This document shows, in pieces, positions 1-8,222 of a stretch of 64,000 nt of DNA (position 1 is its first letter; each line of letters begins with the position of its first letter). The translations under genes and the position numbers were made by a program. The stretch is from Aquincola tertiaricarbonis. GTDB lineage: Bacteria; Pseudomonadota; Gammaproteobacteria; Burkholderiales; Burkholderiaceae_C. Below the pieces are notes generated by a model, which saw nothing but the letters and a program-made list of their open reading frames with translations, was not told the origin of the DNA and made no database searches. The stretch covers positions 1,984,001 through 2,048,000 of the forward strand of contig NZ_CP097636.1 in the NCBI RefSeq assembly GCF_023573145.1. Direction: 5' to 3'.

Positions 1-688
1 CCTGCCCCGCAGCGCGCAGCGTGGGTTCGCAGAAGTCCAGCAGGTCGCGCAGCACTTCGTCCAGGTCGGCTTCGCGCAGATCCAGGTCCAGGTGGCCGCT
101 TTCGGCCAGGCCCACCACGCGCATGTCCTCGATCAGGCGCGCCAGCCCGTCGACCTGGGTCAGCAGCGTCTGGAACAGGGCCTCCTGTGGCTCGAACACG
201 CCTTCGGCCAGGCCTTGCAGCCGGCCGCGCAAGATGGTCACCGGCGTGCGCAGCTCATGCGCGATGGCCGCGTTCCAGAACTCCTGCTCCTGTGTCATGC
301 GCTGCAGCTTGTCGGCCAGTTGGTTGAAGTCGTCGGCCAGGGCGGCCGCCTCGCCCAGCGACCGGTCACCCGCATCAGCCCGCGCCGAGAGGTCGCCCTG
401 CGCCACGCGGCGGATGCTGTCGGCCACCGAATTCAGCGGCACCAGGATGCGATTGGACAGGTTGCGCCCCACCGCCACCGCCAGTGCCACACCCACCAGC
501 GTGGTGCCGATCATCCACAGCCATTCGGGCGCGGTGGGCACCGCGCTGCTGGTTTCGAAGTTCTCGGGCCAGTAGGTCTGCCAGAGGAAGAAAAAGGCGT
601 AGGACGTGAGCAGCACCAACAGGCTCACGCTGAAGGCGATCGCCATCATCGTGCGGGCGATCTGCCGGCTCAGCCCCTGCAGCTTCAC
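1..688 (-). CDS. Sensor histidine kinase, partial (C-terminal part outside window)
   Basis: Membrane sensor kinase of a two-component system; only the first ~229 residues lie in the window. I read a GTG start at 688 that overlaps the response-regulator stop as GTGA, so the two genes are translationally coupled. Two hydrophobic segments (about residues 13-36 and 56-74) flank a periplasmic loop of only ~18 residues. A HAMP-like linker follows, then an H-box with AHELRTP in which the phosphorylated His is about residue 144. The catalytic ATPase domain is beyond position 1. A very short sensor loop suggests the signal is read in the membrane or through partners. The divergent RND efflux operon is the likely target, as for BaeSR, AdeRS or SmeRS; that link is inferred from context. 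Confidence 0.85.
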   Translation of the reverse strand, partial: MKLQGLSRQIARTMMAIAFSVSLLVLLTSYAFFFLWQTYWPENFETSSAVPTAPEWLWMIGTTLVGVALAVAVGRNLSNRILVPLNSVADSIRRVAQGDLSARADAGDRSLGEAAALADDFNQLADKLQRMTQEQEFWNAAIAHELRTPVTILRGRLQGLAEGVFEPQEALFQTLLTQVDGLARLIEDMRVVGLAESGHLDLDLREADLDEVLRDLLDFCEPTLRAAGQ

Positions 689-1428
689 GCCCCGTCCCCC
701 AGCTTGTAGCCCACGCCGCGGATGCCCACCGGCATGCCTTCGACGCCCAGCTCTTCCAGCTTCTTGCGCAGCTTGCTGACGTGGCTGTCCACGGTGCGTT
801 CCAGCGCATCGCTTTCCGGCAGGCAGTGGGCCAGCAGTTCGGCGCGGCTGAACACCCGCCGCGGCGCCTGCGCCAACTGGGCCAGCAGCTTGAACTCGGT
901 GAGCGTGAGGGCCAGCCGGTGGCGACGGCCGTCCACGGTGACGAAGGCTTCGTGGTGGTCCAGGTCGACCTCCAGCGGCTCGGCACGCAACACCCGCGGC
1001 TGCACGCCGGCGCGCGAGCCGGCGCGGCGCAGCACGGCCTGCACGCGGGCCACCACTTCCGCGGCATTGAAGGGCTTGACCACGTAATCGTCGGCGCCGA
1101 TGCGCAGGCCGGTGAGCTTGTCCACGTCCTGGTCCATGGCCGTCAGCATGATGACCGGCGTGTCGCCCCGGTGCCGGATCTCCGCCAGCACCTGCCAGCC
1201 ATCGACCCGCGGCATCTGCACGTCCAGCAGCACGAGGTCGGGCTTGAGCTGCAGATGCAACTCCAGCGCCAGCCGCCCATCGGCTGCCAGCGCGGTGCGC
1301 AGGCCGCCGCGGCGCAGATAGGCCTCCAGGATGGCCGCGATCTCCGGCTCGTCTTCCGCGATGAGGACCAGGGCCTGGACGCCCGAAGGCACCCCGGCCG
1401 CAACAGGCATGGTGGGCATGCGGGGCAT
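685..1428 (-). CDS. OmpR/PhoB-family response regulator (BaeR/AdeR/SmeR-like)
   Basis: DNA-binding response regulator of 247 residues. The receiver domain carries the acidic pair D26/E27, the phosphoacceptor D69 in LVLLDVQMP, T96 and K118 in VVKPFN. The C-terminal winged helix ends in VGIRGVGYKL, typical of the OmpR/PhoB class. The start is ATG 1428, with in-frame ATGs at 1419 and 1410 as alternatives; GGAGA lies about 12 nt before 1428. Its stop overlaps the kinase start. Only 93 bp separate it from the divergent efflux operon beginning at 1522, so one regulator site in that gap could control both directions. Similar regulator/RND pairs govern AdeABC and SmeABC; the specific inducer cannot be read from the sequence. 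Confidence 0.9.
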   Translation of the reverse strand: MPRMPTMPVAAGVPSGVQALVLIAEDEPEIAAILEAYLRRGGLRTALAADGRLALELHLQLKPDLVLLDVQMPRVDGWQVLAEIRHRGDTPVIMLTAMDQDVDKLTGLRIGADDYVVKPFNAAEVVARVQAVLRRAGSRAGVQPRVLRAEPLEVDLDHHEAFVTVDGRRHRLALTLTEFKLLAQLAQAPRRVFSRAELLAHCLPESDALERTVDSHVSKLRKKLEELGVEGMPVGIRGVGYKLGDGA

Positions 1429-1521
1429 GTTACGGGGTCGTTCTCCATCGAACCTCCACACAGGCTCGGCCCAGGGCGGACGCGGTCTTCGAACAATCGT
1501 GCGGTCCCCTGGAAGACGCTC

Positions 1522-2655
1522 ATGACACTCGAAGTCCTGCCTTGCCGACGCGCGCTGTTCACGCTCGTTTCTGCCCTGCTCGCCGCCTGCGGCGGCCAGG
1601 AGCCCACCGCCCCACCTGCCGCTCCGCCCGCACCGGTGGTGGCGGTGACCACCGTGCAGCCTGCCCGCCTGCAGCTCACGCAAGACCTGCCCGGCCGCGT
1701 CGCCGCGGTACGCATCGCCGAGATCCGGCCGCAGGTCAGCGGCATCGTGCAACGCCGTCTGTTCGAGCAGGGCACCGAGGTGCGTGCCGGCCAGCCCTTG
1801 TTCCAGATCGACCCTGCACCGTTCCAGGCCGAGGTGGACACGGCAGCCGCCGGCCTGCAGCGTGCCGAGGCTGCGCTGGCCCGCGCACGCACGCAGGCCG
1901 AGCGGCTGCAGCCGCTGATGGCGGCCGATGCGGTCAGCGGGCAGGTGGCCGATGATGCCGTGGCCCAGCAGGCCCAGGCCGCCGCCGATGTGGCCCAGGC
2001 CCGCGCCAGCCTGGCGCGCAAGCAGCTGGACCGCCAGTTCGCGCGGGTGGTGGCGCCGATCGCCGGCCGCATCGACCAGGCGCTGGTGACCGAAGGCGCC
2101 CTGGTCGGCAGCAACGACGCCACGCCGATGGCCCGCATCCAGCAGATCGACCAGGTGTACGTGGACCTGCGCCGTCCTGCCGCATCGCAGCCCTTGTCAC
2201 CCGATGCGCTGCAGACGCCCGAGGCCGTCACCCTGCTGCGCAGCAATGGTGAGCCGGACACCACCCAGGGCCGCCTGCTGTTCGCCGGCGTGACCGTCGA
2301 TGCCGGCACCGGCGACCGGCTGCTGCGCGTGCTGGTGGACAACCCACGGCGTGCGCTGCTGCCCGGCATGTTCGTGCGGGCGCGTGTGACCCAGGCCACC
2401 CATGCGCAGGCGCTCACCGTGCCGCAGCAGGCCGTGGTGCGCATGGCGGGTCAGCCGCATCTGTGGCTGATCGACCCCAAGGGGCAGGCGCATCGACGGG
2501 CGGTCGAGCTGGGAGCGCTGGCCGACCGCCGCTACCACGTGCTGTCCGGCCTGGCCGCAGGCCAGCAGGTGGTGGTCGAAGGCATGGAACGCCTGTCCGA
2601 AGGCATGGCCGTGACCGCACGCGACTGGCAACCGGCCGACGCGGCCGCCCGCTGA
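1522..2655 (+). CDS. RND efflux periplasmic adaptor (membrane fusion lipoprotein, HlyD/AcrA family)
   Basis: Periplasmic adaptor linking the inner-membrane RND pump to the outer-membrane channel. The start is ATG 1522, preceded by GGAAGA. Residues 1-23 form a lipoprotein signal ending in LLAAC (lipidated Cys23), followed by a Pro/Ala-rich linker. The barrel-sandwich segment includes PQVSGIVQRRLFEQG and GQPLFQIDP, then an Ala/Gln-rich alpha-hairpin (about residues 105-165), the second lipoyl half (VVAPIAGRI) and the beta-barrel/MP domains. The length of 377 residues is normal for AcrA/MexA. It is the first gene of a three-gene operon; the pump starts 10 nt downstream. Confidence 0.93.
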   Translation: MTLEVLPCRRALFTLVSALLAACGGQEPTAPPAAPPAPVVAVTTVQPARLQLTQDLPGRVAAVRIAEIRPQVSGIVQRRLFEQGTEVRAGQPLFQIDPAPFQAEVDTAAAGLQRAEAALARARTQAERLQPLMAADAVSGQVADDAVAQQAQAAADVAQARASLARKQLDRQFARVVAPIAGRIDQALVTEGALVGSNDATPMARIQQIDQVYVDLRRPAASQPLSPDALQTPEAVTLLRSNGEPDTTQGRLLFAGVTVDAGTGDRLLRVLVDNPRRALLPGMFVRARVTQATHAQALTVPQQAVVRMAGQPHLWLIDPKGQAHRRAVELGALADRRYHVLSGLAAGQQVVVEGMERLSEGMAVTARDWQPADAAAR

Positions 2656-2665
2656 AAGGTCCGAC

Positions 2666-5600
2666 ATGCCGCAGTTTTTCATCCGCCGCCCGGTGTTCGC
2701 CTGGGTCGTGGCCCTGTTCATCATGCTGTTCGGGGTCATGGCGATCCCCCAGTTGCCGATCGCCCGCTACCCCTCGGTCGCGCCTCCCACGGTCAGCATC
2801 AGCGCCACCTATCCGGGTGCTTCGGCGCAGACCTTGAACGACAGCGTGGTCAGCCTGATCGAGCGCGAACTGTCCAGCGTCAAGGGCCTGCTGTACTTCG
2901 AATCGTCCGCCGACAGCTCGGGCAGCGCCTCCATCACCGCCACCTTCAAGCCGGGCACCGACCCGGCGATGGCCCAGATCAACGTGCAGAACCAGCTCAA
3001 GGCCGTCGAGCCTCGGCTGCCGCAGGTGGTGCGCCAGAACGGGCTGGCGGTGGAGTCCGCGGCCTCGGCCTTCCTGATGATCGTGGGGCTGACTTCGCAG
3101 GACGGCCGCTTCGACGAGATCGCGTTGAGCGACTACATGGTGCGCCACATCGTGGAGGAGCTGCGCCGGGTCGAGGGCGTGGGCAAGGTGCAGATGTTCG
3201 GCGCCGAACAGGCCATGCGCATCTGGGTGGATACCGACAAGCTGATCGCCTACGGCTTGTCGATCAACGACTTGTCGGCCGCCATCAGCCAGCAGAACGC
3301 GACCGTCGCGCCGGGGGCCATCGGCGCTGCGCCCTCGCTGCACGGCCACCGGGTGACGGTGCCGCTGACCGTTCAAGGCCAACTGAGCACGCCCGAGCAA
3401 TTCGCGGCCATCGTGCTGCGTGCCAACGCCGATGGCTCGCGCCTGACGCTGGGCGATGTGGCCCGGGTCGAACTGGGCGCGCAGTCGTACGGCTTCGTCA
3501 ACCGCGAAAACGGCAAGGTGGCCACCGCAGCGGCGGTGCAGCTGATGCCGGGCGCCAATGCCGTGCGCACCGCGCAAGGGGTGCGCGACCGGCTGGCCGA
3601 GCTGAGCCGCACGCTGCCGGCCGGCATGGCCTATTCGGTGCCGTTCGACACCGCGCCCTTCGTCAAGGTGTCCATCGAGAAGGTGATCCACACCCTGGCG
3701 GAAGCCATGGTGCTGGTGTTCCTGGTGATGTTCCTTTTCCTGCAGAACATCCGCTACACGCTGATCCCGGCCATCGTGGCGCCGATCGCGCTGCTGGGCA
3801 CGCTGGCCGTGATGCTGGTGGCCGGCTTTTCCATCAACGTGCTGACCATGTTCGGCATGGTGCTGGCCATCGGCATCATCGTGGACGACGCCATCGTGGT
3901 GGTGGAGAACGTCGAGCGCATCATGGCCCGCGAAGGCCTGGGGCCGCGAGAAGCCACCATCAAGGCCATGCACGAGATCACCGGCGCGGTGGTGGCCATC
4001 ACGTTGGTGCTCACGGCCGTGTTCATTCCCATGGCCTTCGCCAGCGGCTCGGTGGGCATGATCTACCGGCAGTTCACGCTGTCGATGGTGGTGGCCATCC
4101 TGTTTTCGGCCTTCCTGGCGCTGACCTTGACACCGGCGCTGTGCGCCACGCTGTTGCAGCCGGTACAGGCCGGGCACGCGGACAAGCGCGGCTTTTTCGG
4201 CTGGTTCAACCGTCGCTTCGATGTGATGAACACACGCTATGCCTCGCGCGTCGACCGCCTGGTCGAACGCTCTGGCCGCGTGATGCTGGTGCTGGCCGCG
4301 CTGTGCACGGTGCTGGCACTGGCCTTCCGGCACCTGCCCTCGGCCTTCCTGCCGGAAGAAGACCAGGGTTACTTCACGACGGTGGTGCAACTGCCCGCCG
4401 ATGCCACCGTCGAGCGCACGATGGCCGTGGTGCAGCAGTTCGAGGCCCATGCCAACACCCGCCCCTCGATCCAGTCCAACATGACGGTGGTGGGCTTCGG
4501 CTTCTCGGGCTCGGGCGCCAACACGGCCATGGCCTTCACCACCTTGAGCGACTGGGACCAGCGCAAGGGCGCCACCACGCGCGGCGAAATGGCGCTGGCG
4601 CAGCAGGCGCTGGCCGGCATCACCGAAGGTACGGTGATGACCCAGATGCCGCCGGCCATCGACGAACTGGGCACCAGTGGCGGCTTTGCGCTGCGGCTGC
4701 AGGACCGTGCCAACCAGGGCCCCGCTGCGCTGCAGGCGGCACAAGCCCGGCTGCTGGCCCTGGCCGCGCAGAGCAAGCTGCTGATCGGCGTGTATGCCGA
4801 GGGCTTGCCCGATGGCACCAGCGTTCGCCTGGACATCGACCGCCAGAAGGCCGAAACGCTCGGCGTGCCCTTCGCCGCCATTGGCGAAACGCTGTCCGCC
4901 GCGTTGGGCTCGGCCTACGTCAACGACTTTCCGCGCGACGGGCGCATGCAGCAGGTCATCCTGCAGGCCGATGCGCCCGCGCGCATGCAGGTGGACGACG
5001 TGCTGCGGCTGCACGTGCGCAACAGCCAGGGCGGAATGGTGGCCTTGAAGGAACTGGTGACGCCGGTGTGGACCGACGCGCCGCTGCAGCAGGTGCGCTA
5101 CCTGGGCTTTCCGTCCATGCGCATCTCGGGCAATGCAGCACCGGGCGTTTCCAGCGGAGCGGCGATGGCCGAGATGGAGCGCCTGGCGCGGCAGCTGCCG
5201 CCCGGCTTTGCGGTCGAATGGACCGGCCAGTCGCTGCAGGAGCGGCAGTCGGCCGCCCAGGCACCGATGCTGATGGCGCTGTCGATGCTGGTGGTGTTCC
5301 TGGTGCTGGCCGCGCTGTACGAGAGCTGGAGCATTCCGCTGTCGGTGATGCTGGTGGTGCCGCTGGGCCTGCTGGGCGCGGTGGGCGCCGTGCTGTGGCG
5401 CGGCCTGCCCAATGACGTCTTCTTCAAGGTCGGGATGATCACGGTCATCGGCCTGTCGGCCAAGAACGCCATCCTGATCGTGGAGTTCGCCAAGCAGTTG
5501 CGCGAGCAGGGCCACGGCCTGGCCGCTTCGGCGGTGCAGGCGGCCCGGCTGCGGCTGCGGCCCATCCTGATGACCTCCCTGGCCTTCGGCCTGGGCGTGC

Positions 5601-5809
5601 TGCCGCTGATGCTGGCTTCCGGCGCCAGCTCCGAAACCCAGCATGCCATCGGCACCGGCGTGTTCGGCGGCATGGTCGCGGCCACTGTGCTGGCCGTCTT
5701 CTTCGTGCCCGCCTTCTTCGTGTTCGTGATGGGCGTGCAGGAACGCATCGCGGCCTGGCGCGCGGCACGACGGCCGACGAGCGTGCCTGCCCATGGCCAG
5801 GAGGGTTGA
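2666..5809 (+). CDS. RND efflux transporter permease (HAE1 family, AcrB/MexB-like)
   Basis: Proton-driven drug/solute pump of the inner membrane, 1047 residues, full length for AcrB-type pumps. The N-terminus (MPQFFIRRPVFAWVVALFIM) is the conserved cytoplasmic start and first membrane helix. The proton-relay acids are present as D407-D408 in GIIVDDAIVVVENVERI, and the partner lysine is K933 in GLSAKNAILIVEF. Two large periplasmic porter/docking regions lie between TM1-TM2 and TM7-TM8. AAAGG precedes the ATG. Substrates cannot be predicted from sequence alone; HAE1 pumps typically export amphiphilic antibiotics, dyes and detergents. The outer-membrane channel gene follows 4 nt after the stop. 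Confidence 0.96.
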   Translation: MPQFFIRRPVFAWVVALFIMLFGVMAIPQLPIARYPSVAPPTVSISATYPGASAQTLNDSVVSLIERELSSVKGLLYFESSADSSGSASITATFKPGTDPAMAQINVQNQLKAVEPRLPQVVRQNGLAVESAASAFLMIVGLTSQDGRFDEIALSDYMVRHIVEELRRVEGVGKVQMFGAEQAMRIWVDTDKLIAYGLSINDLSAAISQQNATVAPGAIGAAPSLHGHRVTVPLTVQGQLSTPEQFAAIVLRANADGSRLTLGDVARVELGAQSYGFVNRENGKVATAAAVQLMPGANAVRTAQGVRDRLAELSRTLPAGMAYSVPFDTAPFVKVSIEKVIHTLAEAMVLVFLVMFLFLQNIRYTLIPAIVAPIALLGTLAVMLVAGFSINVLTMFGMVLAIGIIVDDAIVVVENVERIMAREGLGPREATIKAMHEITGAVVAITLVLTAVFIPMAFASGSVGMIYRQFTLSMVVAILFSAFLALTLTPALCATLLQPVQAGHADKRGFFGWFNRRFDVMNTRYASRVDRLVERSGRVMLVLAALCTVLALAFRHLPSAFLPEEDQGYFTTVVQLPADATVERTMAVVQQFEAHANTRPSIQSNMTVVGFGFSGSGANTAMAFTTLSDWDQRKGATTRGEMALAQQALAGITEGTVMTQMPPAIDELGTSGGFALRLQDRANQGPAALQAAQARLLALAAQSKLLIGVYAEGLPDGTSVRLDIDRQKAETLGVPFAAIGETLSAALGSAYVNDFPRDGRMQQVILQADAPARMQVDDVLRLHVRNSQGGMVALKELVTPVWTDAPLQQVRYLGFPSMRISGNAAPGVSSGAAMAEMERLARQLPPGFAVEWTGQSLQERQSAAQAPMLMALSMLVVFLVLAALYESWSIPLSVMLVVPLGLLGAVGAVLWRGLPNDVFFKVGMITVIGLSAKNAILIVEFAKQLREQGHGLAASAVQAARLRLRPILMTSLAFGLGVLPLMLASGASSETQHAIGTGVFGGMVAATVLAVFFVPAFFVFVMGVQERIAAWRAARRPTSVPAHGQEG

Positions 5810-5813
5810 CACC

Positions 5814-7211
5814 ATGCGACTGCTTGTTGTCGTGGGGGCGCTGGCCCTCTCCGCCTGCTCGCTCACCCCTGTGCTGGACAAGCCGGCCGCACCCGTGCCC
5901 GCGGCCTACCCCGGGCAGTCGGCGGACGAGGCCGGCATGAACGGCGCAGACCTGGGATGGCGCAGCATGTTCGGCGAGCCCAGGCTGCAGCGCCTGATGG
6001 CGCTGGCGCTGGACCACAACCGCGATCTGAAGCTGGCGGCGCTGAACGTGGAAGCGGTGCGGGCCCAGTACGGCATCCAGCGCGCGGCGCGCATGCCCGC
6101 CGTGGATGCCAGCGCGGGCGCCACGCGCCAGCGGGCCGCTGCCAGCGAGGCGGCAGCGGCCACCACCCAGACCCAGTACAGCGTGGGTCTGGCCTCCACC
6201 GCCTTCGAGATCGACCTCTTCGGCCGCGTGGCCGCGCTGAGCGACGCGGCCCTGGCACGCTGGCTGGCCAGCGAGCAGGGTCGACGCGCGGCGCAGATCA
6301 CGCTGGTCGGCGAGGTGGCCGATGCCTACTTTGCCGAGCGCCTGGCACAGGAACAACTGCAGCTGTCCAAGCGCACGCTGGCCGACTGGCGCCAGTCGCT
6401 GGACCTGGCGCGCCGCTGGCAGGCGGCACGCCAAAGCAGCGGGCTGGACGTGGCGCAGGCCGAAGGCCAGGTGGCCACGGCCGAGGTGGACCTGCAGGCG
6501 CGCGAACGTGCGCTGGCACAGGCCGGCCATGCCTTGCGGCTGCTGGTGGGCACCGACCTGCCCGCAGACGCGCCTGACGCGCTGCCGCTGCAGGACCAGC
6601 CGGTGCTCACGCAGCTGCCGGCGGGCTTGCCGTCGGACCTGCTGACCCGGCGGCCCGACATTCGGCAGGCGGAGCAGGCCCTGGTGGCCGCCAACGCCGA
6701 CATCGGCGCCGCGCGTGCGGCCTTGTTCCCGCTGCTGTCGCTCACGGCCTCGGCCGGTTACGCCAGCCCGGCCCTGGGCCGCCTGTTCGACGGACCGCAG
6801 CGGATGTGGAGCTTCGCGCCGCAGCTGTCGGTGCCGCTGTTCGATGGCGGCCGGCTGCGCGCCGAGTTGCGCCTGGCCGAGCTGCGCAAGTCCAGCGCGG
6901 TCGTGGACTACGAGCGGGCGATCCAGGTTGCCTTCCGCGAGGTGGCCGACGGCCTGGCCGGTCGCGAAACCTTCGCCCGGCAGCTCGAAGCCCAGGCAAG
7001 CGTGGTGGCCAGCGCCGAGCGCCGCGCTGCCCTGTCGGGCCTGCGCTACCGCGCGGGCACCGAAGGCCGCCTGGAACTGCTCGATGCCCAGCGCCAGCTG
7101 TATGCCGCCCGGCAGGCCGAGCTGGACCTGCGGCGCAGCGCGCTGGCCAACGCGGTGGCGCTCTACAAGGCCCTGGGGGGAGGCATGAGGGACGACGATG
7201 CACCACGCTGA
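5814..7211 (+). CDS. Outer-membrane efflux lipoprotein (OprM/NodT family)
   Basis: TolC-like outer-membrane channel completing the tripartite pump. I chose ATG 5814 rather than the in-frame ATG 5793 because AGGAGG at about 5799-5804 sits at ideal spacing, and because this start gives a clean lipoprotein signal (LSAC, Cys15). The mature chain has the two repeated OEP halves: the first with LGWRSMFGEPRLQRLMALAL and long helices, the second beginning around LLTRRPDIRQAEQALVAANA, a diagnostic NodT/OprM motif. The length is 465 residues, as expected. The gene ends at 7211, just before the start of a truncated MFS gene. Confidence 0.93.
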   Translation: MRLLVVVGALALSACSLTPVLDKPAAPVPAAYPGQSADEAGMNGADLGWRSMFGEPRLQRLMALALDHNRDLKLAALNVEAVRAQYGIQRAARMPAVDASAGATRQRAAASEAAAATTQTQYSVGLASTAFEIDLFGRVAALSDAALARWLASEQGRRAAQITLVGEVADAYFAERLAQEQLQLSKRTLADWRQSLDLARRWQAARQSSGLDVAQAEGQVATAEVDLQARERALAQAGHALRLLVGTDLPADAPDALPLQDQPVLTQLPAGLPSDLLTRRPDIRQAEQALVAANADIGAARAALFPLLSLTASAGYASPALGRLFDGPQRMWSFAPQLSVPLFDGGRLRAELRLAELRKSSAVVDYERAIQVAFREVADGLAGRETFARQLEAQASVVASAERRAALSGLRYRAGTEGRLELLDAQRQLYAARQAELDLRRSALANAVALYKALGGGMRDDDAPR

Positions 7212-7215
7212 CGTG

Positions 7216-7305
7216 ATGAGCGGCCAGGGTCCGGGCTGGCAGCTGCGCTTCTGGACGGTTTTCGGCGGGCAGTCGCTGTCGCTGCTGGGCTGCGCCGCCG
7301 GGCAG
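7216..7305 (+). pseudogene. N-terminal remnant of an MFS permease
   Basis: Four bases after the channel gene, an ATG at 7216 opens a frame beginning with a Gly-Trp and then RFWTVFGGQSLSLLG. That is the typical start and first membrane helix of MFS exporters of the EntS/macrolide-permease type. Similarity stops after about 28 residues, at the tail of the convergent dehydrogenase gene (7309). The frame stays open as an antisense reading of that gene, but the residues no longer look like a transporter. I interpret this as a deletion that fused the start of an efflux permease gene to the neighbouring module. The call rests on a short stretch and is tentative. Confidence 0.5.
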
Positions 7306-7308
7306 GCG

Positions 7309-8133
7309 TCAGGCCGCCGAGGCCTCCGCGCCGTGGAAGAAGTGGGCGGTGCCACCGCCGTCGATCAGGAAGTCGCTGCCGGTGATGAAGCCGCCTTCGG
7401 GCCCCATGATCAGCGCCGCCAGGGCCGCCACTTCATCGGGCGTGCCGGCACGCCCGGCCGGCATCTTCTTGAGCATGGCCTGGTAGAACGAGGCCCGCTC
7501 ACCATGCAGTTCATCGTGGGCCAGCGGTGTGACGATGATGCCCGGGCTGATGGCGTTGACGCGTGCCCCCCGCTGGGCCCAGCGCACCGCCTCACCGCGC
7601 ACACGCAGCGAATTGCAGCGCTTGGACATCTGGTAGGCATGCAAGGTGTCGCGCACGTTCTTGACGAAGTCCAGCGTCAGCAGTTCTTCGGCGGGGGCGG
7701 TGGCCAGCAGCGTGTCCTGCTCGGCGCTGAGCGCCGGCATGCGATAACCCGACTGCGACGAGATCACGACGCCGCAACCGCCTGCGGCCATCAACGGGCC
7801 GAACTCGTCCAGCACCACCGCGGTGCCGTAGAGGTCGACCTTGAGGATGGCCTCGATCGGCGCCTGGCTGGGCGACACGCCGGCCGCCTGGATCAGCGCC
7901 CGTATGGGGCCCAGCGCCTGTGCCTTGGCGGCCACGGCCTGCACCGCGGCACGGTCCGAGATGTCGGCCTGCAGCGCCGTGACCTCGAAGCCGGCGTCGC
8001 CGAGCTGCTTGGCAGCCGCATCGGCCGAGGCCTGGGTGTGGTTGGCCACCACGATGTGGCGACCGGCGCTGACGCGGCGGGCAATGGCCTGGCCGATGCC
8101 GCCAGCGCCGAAAACGACGGTGATGTCTGTCAT
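7309..8133 (-). CDS. SDR-family NAD(P)-dependent oxidoreductase
   Basis: Classical short-chain dehydrogenase, 274 residues. The Rossmann glycine motif is near the N-terminus (FGAGGIGQAIA, about residues 8-18). The catalytic Ser lies in VVISSQSGY, and Tyr167 and Lys171 lie in YQMSK. The C-terminus has the usual NAISPGII and FITGSDFLIDGG segments. AGGAGC precedes the ATG at good spacing. It lies 89 bp downstream of the molybdenum hydroxylase large subunit on the same strand, so the two may be cotranscribed; SDRs often act on the alcohol or ketone products of such oxidations. The substrate is unknown. Confidence 0.9.
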   Translation of the reverse strand: MTDITVVFGAGGIGQAIARRVSAGRHIVVANHTQASADAAAKQLGDAGFEVTALQADISDRAAVQAVAAKAQALGPIRALIQAAGVSPSQAPIEAILKVDLYGTAVVLDEFGPLMAAGGCGVVISSQSGYRMPALSAEQDTLLATAPAEELLTLDFVKNVRDTLHAYQMSKRCNSLRVRGEAVRWAQRGARVNAISPGIIVTPLAHDELHGERASFYQAMLKKMPAGRAGTPDEVAALAALIMGPEGGFITGSDFLIDGGGTAHFFHGAEASAA

Positions 8134-8222
8134 GGAAATGCTCCTGGGTGAGTGGATGGCACCGCGCTGCGATGCGTGTGGTCAGCGTGACCGCAGGCGT
8201 GCACAGACGCGGCCCGCCACGG

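Noticed and set aside
4024..4036. Possible second copy of the guaA-end att sequence (TCATTCCCA)
   Set aside because: The match is partial and lies inside the conserved RND pump coding sequence, so it is chance.
2414..5881. A 1155-codon minus-strand frame across the RND pump gene
   Set aside because: It is a His/Gln/Gly-rich antisense reading of a well-conserved AcrB-type gene.
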